7,754 bases of DNA from Bacillota bacterium (GTDB taxonomy: Bacteria; Bacillota; Desulfitobacteriia; Desulfitobacteriales; Desulfitobacteriaceae), in contig JAEWCM010000113.1 of assembly GCA_023390635.1 (NCBI GenBank), positions 1-7,754 of the forward strand, read 5' to 3'. The translations under genes were made by a program, and so were the position numbers. Below, piece after piece: positions 4,543 to 7,754 of this stretch (position 1 is the first letter of the stretch; each line of letters starts with the position of its first letter). Under the pieces are notes generated by a model that saw only the letters and a program-made list of their open reading frames with translations, did not search any database and was not told the DNA's origin.

Positions 4543-5614
4543 GAAACTGAAAGGAAGGGGCAAAATGCCGATGATTTTAGGCATCATTCTGGTTGTGGCA
4601 GTATGCCTGGCAACCTGGGCAGCCAGATATCTCTACACCAATCTCCATTATGATGAAGCCCTTATGAACAAGGTAAGGCAGGCAGGCTTTGAGAATAAAA
4701 AAGTGACTCTCCCCGACAATTCTCTGATAAATTATGGGGAAGGTCCTAATAATGGCCCTCCTTTGCTATTGATTCACGGACAAACCGTAGCTTGGGAAGA
4801 TTACGACACCGTATTGCCCGAGCTGTCGAAAACCTTTCATGTCTATGCGGTAGACTGTTACGGCCATGGCAGCTCCACCCACGATGCCTCACTGTACTCC
4901 TGCCGAACGAACGGTAAAGCACTCATTTGGTTCATAGAAAATGTCATCAAAGAAAACTGTTATCTGTCCGGTCACTCTTCCGGCGGTATTCTGGCGGCCT
5001 GGATCGCCGCAAACGCGCCTGACCGGATTAAAGGTCTGGTGTTGGAAGATCCTCCCCTTTTCAGCGTCACCCCGGAAGAGATACAGGAAAACAAAGGCGC
5101 TTTTGCCTGGTATGATGCGTACATTGTCACCCATAACTTTCTCAATCAAGACACTGAAACGGATTTTTCTCTTTATTATCTGAAGCACAGCTATCTAGTT
5201 TCCCTCTTCGGCGGTTTGCAGGATAAGATTGTCCAGTCGGCAGTGAAATACAGGCAGAATCACCCCAGCCAACCGATCAAAATCGTCTGGATTCCCCATA
5301 GCTGGCTGCGCCCCCTCCTTTATATGGACCATTATGATCCGGCCTTCGGAAACACCTTCTACGACGGCTCCTGGATGGCTGGTGTCGATCAGGAAGGTAT
5401 CCTGGGAAACATCCAATGCCCTGTTATCTACCTGAAAGCCAATACTCAGTACGGCAAAGACGGTATTTTATATGCAGCCAACTCTGATGAGCATGCTGAC
5501 AAAGTGGAGCGTTTGCTTGCCGACTGCCAAAGAATCAATCTTAAATCCAGCCATAATATTCACTATGAACATCCAGATGTTTTTATCTCCGCATGTAGAA
5601 AGGTTTTAAAATAG
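4529..5614 (+). CDS. Membrane-anchored alpha/beta hydrolase
   Basis: A 361-residue alpha/beta-fold hydrolase with a basic N-terminus (KLKGRGK) and one hydrophobic segment (about 13-36, MPMILGIILVVAVCLATWAA). With no signal-peptidase site evident, it should be anchored in the membrane with its catalytic domain outside the cytoplasm. Fold motifs appear in order: LLLIHGQTVAWEDY (79-92) with the oxyanion-hole HG at 83-84; AVDCYGHGSS (107-116); the nucleophile elbow GHSSGG with Ser150 (148-153); a lid region about 175-285; and SSHNIHYEHPDVF near the end, where His342 is the likely catalytic base. The acid is not certain; Asp311 or Glu173/Asp174 are candidates. The substrate cannot be inferred; the family includes esterases, haloalkane dehalogenases, haloperoxidase-like proteins and C-C hydrolases. 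It is the second gene after the XRE-AbrB regulator, which it overlaps by 14 nt. The start is TTG 4529, or ATG 4535. Confidence 0.88.
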   Translation: MKMIEKLKGRGKMPMILGIILVVAVCLATWAARYLYTNLHYDEALMNKVRQAGFENKKVTLPDNSLINYGEGPNNGPPLLLIHGQTVAWEDYDTVLPELSKTFHVYAVDCYGHGSSTHDASLYSCRTNGKALIWFIENVIKENCYLSGHSSGGILAAWIAANAPDRIKGLVLEDPPLFSVTPEEIQENKGAFAWYDAYIVTHNFLNQDTETDFSLYYLKHSYLVSLFGGLQDKIVQSAVKYRQNHPSQPIKIVWIPHSWLRPLLYMDHYDPAFGNTFYDGSWMAGVDQEGILGNIQCPVIYLKANTQYGKDGILYAANSDEHADKVERLLADCQRINLKSSHNIHYEHPDVFISACRKVLK

Positions 5615-5694
5615 AACTTTTCAATTATGTAGTTTTCTCCTGCAATTTCTTTCCCAGCGTTTTCTGGTCCAAGAAGAATAATTAGGATGATGCC

Positions 5695-5765
5695 GCTAAG
5701 CCATGATGACCGGAGATGAGCGATTAACGCCAGTTGCCACAGCGGAGCGTCAATCATGGCTTAGC
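5695..5765. repeat. 71-bp imperfect palindromic element between convergent genes
   Basis: GCTAAGCCATGAT (5695-5707) pairs without mismatch with ATCATGGCTTAGC (5753-5765). After a bulged A (5752), GAC (5708-5710) pairs with GTC (5749-5751). The 38-nt interior has little further pairing. No T-run follows on either strand, so it is not a standard terminator, although it sits between the 3' ends of the hydrolase and floT genes. A 10-bp palindrome, TTGCATGCAA (5766-5775), abuts it directly. I see no clear target-site duplication. It may be a dispersed intergenic repeat or a miniature element; one copy cannot decide. Confidence 0.6.
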
Positions 5766-5778
5766 TTGCATGCAAATC

Positions 5779-7248
5779 TTACTTCGTTGAATCACTGGAC
5801 TTGCTGGTCAGCTTTTTCATCAATTGTTCCAGATCAATGCCGGATACATTTTTCAGCATTTCCGGCGCGGTGGCCATCAGAGAGGTTACATAGTTACTGA
5901 GTCTTGCAGCCCCCTGGCCGTTTCCGGTGTCCACAACAGTCAACTTGTCGATGGATTTTAAAGGTTCGGCAATCTTGGCGGCCAGTTCGGGCAGCATTTC
6001 AGCGATAATATCCAAAACAGCTGCCTCACCGTAATTGGCGAAGGCTTCGGCTAACTTTTCTTTCGCTTCAGCTTCCGCCAACCCTTTCAGCCTTACGACT
6101 TCTGCTTCGGCTGTTCCTTTAGCTTTTTCCGCTTCCGCTATTGCTAGACCTGCCAGGCGCGTTTGCTCAGCGTTGGCCTTGGCTTCCGCCTCGATTCTGT
6201 ATTTGACGGCATCCGCTTCCCGCATCTCTTTGGCTTTGGAGGCTTCTGCAGCCTGTTCAACTGAGTAACGGTCGGCATCGGCTTTTTTCTTCACTTCTGC
6301 ATCATATTGCCTTTCCCGGCGCAGAATTTCTTTTTCTTCGATTTCGATCTCTTTTTCCTTTTTGACAATAGCAACTTTCATTTGTTCTTCTGTAACTTGC
6401 TGCTGGGAACGGGCTTCCTGGATATGATAGGCCTGGTCGGCCTCCGCTTTGGCCGTATCCTGATCCCGTTTGAAAGCGGCAACTTTCAGCTCTTTTTCTT
6501 TGGTTGCTTCAGCAATATTGGTGTCCCTAAGCAATTCGGCCTTCTGGCCTTCTTCGTCGGCCTGGGCTTTTTGAATTCGGGCATCGCGGACCGCTTGTGC
6601 TTCCGCAACCTCGGCGTCCCGTTTCACCGCCGCAATTCTCGGTTTGCCCAAAGCTTCCAGGTAACCGTTTTTGTCCCGGATATCCTTGATGGTAAATGAT
6701 ACAATCTGCAAACCCATTTTTTTCAGGTCTTTGGCGGCCACGCCCTGCACTTCCTGGGCAAATTTATCTCTGTTACGGTAGACCTCTTCCACAGTCATGG
6801 TCCCCAAAATGGCTCTTAGGTGACCTTCCAGAACCTCCTGAGCCTCCTGCTGTAACGCTTGAGTAGGCTTGCCCATGAACTGCTCAGCCGCCGTCGCGAT
6901 ATCTTCCACGGAACCGCCGATTTTAATAATCGCCACCCCGTCGGCCATGACCGGTACACCCTGCTCGGTATATACTTCCGGTGTCGTTACCTCCAGCTTA
7001 TGGGACAGGAGGGAAATGAATTCCCCCTGTTGGAAGACGGGGAGGATGAACGCTCCGCCGCCGCGAACGATTTTGATTTTACGTTCTGATTCATCGGTAT
7101 GGACATTTTTACTGCCCAGATAAGAACCGGTAACGATCATGGCCTCATCCGGTCCGACCGTCTTATACCGAGCCCAAAAGGCCAAACCAAGGACAATGAT
7201 GACAGCCAGCACAATAATAGGAATAAACAGGATGTTAAATTCAAACAT
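5779..7248 (-). CDS. floT: Flotillin (FloT/YuaG-like membrane-microdomain scaffold)
   Basis: A 489-residue SPFH-domain protein that organises membrane microdomains on the cytoplasmic face. One N-terminal membrane segment (about 5-25, ILFIPIIVLAVIIVLGLAFWA) is followed by the SPFH/PHB domain (about 27-205), which includes IVRGGGAFILPVFQ, LEVTTPEVYTEQGVPV, ILGTMTVEEVYRNRDKFA and KMGLQIVSFTIKDI. Residues about 205-400 form a long charged coiled coil rich in Glu-Ala pairs (for example AEAEVVRLKGLAEAEAKEK), the flotillin repeat region that drives oligomerisation. The C-terminal part holds a hydrophobic patch (EAAVLDIIAEMLPELAAKIAEPL) and a Ser/Lys-rich end. Its length is close to that of Bacillus FloT. 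GGAGG (7256-7260) lies 7 nt before ATG 7248. It follows yuaF by 23 nt, matching the Bacillus yuaFG order; downstream there is no yuaI, only the palindrome and the convergent hydrolase. The promoter must lie beyond the window. Confidence 0.95.
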   Translation of the reverse strand: MFEFNILFIPIIVLAVIIVLGLAFWARYKTVGPDEAMIVTGSYLGSKNVHTDESERKIKIVRGGGAFILPVFQQGEFISLLSHKLEVTTPEVYTEQGVPVMADGVAIIKIGGSVEDIATAAEQFMGKPTQALQQEAQEVLEGHLRAILGTMTVEEVYRNRDKFAQEVQGVAAKDLKKMGLQIVSFTIKDIRDKNGYLEALGKPRIAAVKRDAEVAEAQAVRDARIQKAQADEEGQKAELLRDTNIAEATKEKELKVAAFKRDQDTAKAEADQAYHIQEARSQQQVTEEQMKVAIVKKEKEIEIEEKEILRRERQYDAEVKKKADADRYSVEQAAEASKAKEMREADAVKYRIEAEAKANAEQTRLAGLAIAEAEKAKGTAEAEVVRLKGLAEAEAKEKLAEAFANYGEAAVLDIIAEMLPELAAKIAEPLKSIDKLTVVDTGNGQGAARLSNYVTSLMATAPEMLKNVSGIDLEQLMKKLTSKSSDSTK

Positions 7249-7271
7249 TCTTCTTCCTCCAATCTCTGACT

Positions 7272-7754
7272 TTATTCGAAACGGAAAACATGAAACACAC
7301 CGTCTTTGACCTCGCCAACCACCACTCTGGTTCCGGCGGGTATTTCCGTGTGATCCATAGTGGCGGCTATTTGATTGGTCAGTCCCACCCCGGCTTTGAC
7401 GACAATTTCACCATAGCCACCGGCTGGAATGGGGACCGTGACTTCACCTATTTTGCCAATCAGCTCCTGCACGGAATAACCGGATGAATTCTCGCTGTTT
7501 TTCATCGGTTTCACATAAGAAAAGTATAAGATCACCGAAACGAGAACGGAAATGGTCAGGGAGATAACGGCAACCGGCAGCGGTTCAAGCCCGGTAAAAT
7601 GCTGGAGCATGATACCGGAGCCGCCCAGGATGGTAATCCCTCCCACCAGGACCATTGGCTGCAGAAAGTCAAGATGGCCCATGGGGAAGTCGAAGACCCC
7701 TCCGAGAAGATCGCCTAGAATATCCCCGAAAATGATGGTAATGAAGGCAAACAG
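7272..7754 (-). CDS. yuaF: NfeD-like membrane protein YuaF, 5' end outside the window (partial)
   Basis: The open frame runs to the window edge. The ATG at 7682 is internal, because 24 further codons upstream read without a stop and encode a hydrophobic, family-like stretch (LFAFITIIFGDILGDLL). Of the 160 visible residues, the first roughly 80 contain membrane segments, including the one before MGHLDFLQP, then LVGGITILGGSGIML and VISLTISVLVSVILYFSYV. The last 75 or so form an OB-fold NfeD domain: LIGKIGEVTVPIPAGGYGEIVV, TEIPAGTRVVVGEVKDGVFHVF. This is the short NfeD form without the ClpP-like protease domain. NfeD proteins of this type are partners of flotillins, and floT follows 23 nt downstream in the same operon. 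Compared with Bacillus YuaF (about 174 residues), only a few N-terminal residues should be missing. Confidence 0.88.
   Translation of the reverse strand: MFAFITIIFGDILGDLLGGVFDFPMGHLDFLQPMVLVGGITILGGSGIMLQHFTGLEPLPVAVISLTISVLVSVILYFSYVKPMKNSENSSGYSVQELIGKIGEVTVPIPAGGYGEIVVKAGVGLTNQIAATMDHTEIPAGTRVVVGEVKDGVFHVFRFE

Noticed and set aside
5563..5757. Minus-strand 64-codon frame between floT and the hydrolase
   Set aside because: It starts inside the palindrome arm, has no ribosome site and runs antisense into the hydrolase end; part of the translation looks protein-like, but nothing supports expression.
5695..5765. Integron attC site
   Set aside because: The arms do not show the GTTRRRY / RYYYAAC core sites, and no cassette array or integrase is present.
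6035..6699. Plus-strand frames opposite floT
   Set aside because: Ala/Ser- and Phe-rich products mirror the Glu/Ala/Lys coiled-coil codons of flotillin on the other strand; they lack ribosome sites and family signals.
7272..7682. Complete 136-residue NfeD protein starting at the ATG at 7682
   Set aside because: The frame stays open upstream to the window edge with a family-like membrane segment, so this ATG is internal.

Overview
The window reads as part of a moderate-GC Firmicute chromosome, most likely an anaerobic Clostridia/Peptococcaceae-type organism (a Desulfitobacterium-like genome would fit). The grounds are strong GGAGG-type ribosome binding sites, TTG and GTG starts beside ATG, SigA-like promoters, a FloT/YuaF pair as in Bacillus, and the protein families present. 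The genus is a guess; the Gram-positive assignment is firmer. I see no rRNA, tRNA, CRISPR array, insertion sequence or phage gene.

Layout from left to right. (1) Bases 1-86 hold the last codons of a 4Fe-4S aldo/keto reductase, followed by a strong 15-bp hairpin. (2) A cation diffusion facilitator of the ZnT9-like type (341-1312) has its own promoter and a bidirectional terminator. (3) A two-gene metal-response operon follows: a CsoR/RcnR/FrmR-family repressor (1560-1841) and a ten-helix DMT/EamA transporter with a tail of 23 histidines (1850-2908). It lies behind a promoter with a C6-A-G6 palindromic operator at the predicted transcription start. (4) A lone carbamate kinase gene (2915-3859, minus) ends only 6 bp from the transporter gene. 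(5) An XRE-AbrB fusion regulator (4084-4542) overlaps by 14 nt a membrane-anchored alpha/beta hydrolase (4529-5614). (6) After a 71-bp palindromic intergenic element comes a minus-strand operon of NfeD-like yuaF (cut by the window edge) and flotillin floT.

How the genes may work together. The left part looks like a divalent-metal efflux locus. The repressor's metal-site residues, counted without gaps against published family members, are His7-Cys39-His64-Cys68. This is the H-C-H-C pattern of the cyanobacterial nickel sensor InrS rather than the copper CsoR pattern, and the second-shell Tyr and Glu of copper CsoR are absent. Its partner is not a known nickel exporter type (NicO/RcnA, NrsD/NreB MFS, P-type ATPase) but a drug/metabolite-superfamily protein with a histidine-rich tail. 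A DMT-type nickel/cobalt exporter under an InrS-like sensor is the best candidate here for something poorly described. The XRE-AbrB/hydrolase pair is a second compact unit of unknown role. YuaF and FloT form the membrane-microdomain scaffold known from Bacillus.

Intergenic stretches: 145-325 holds a pyrimidine heptamer repeat and the CDF promoter; 1396-1559 holds the metal-operon promoter and operator; 3860-4083 holds divergent control signals and a perfect inverted repeat; 5615-5778 holds the long palindrome and no convincing gene.
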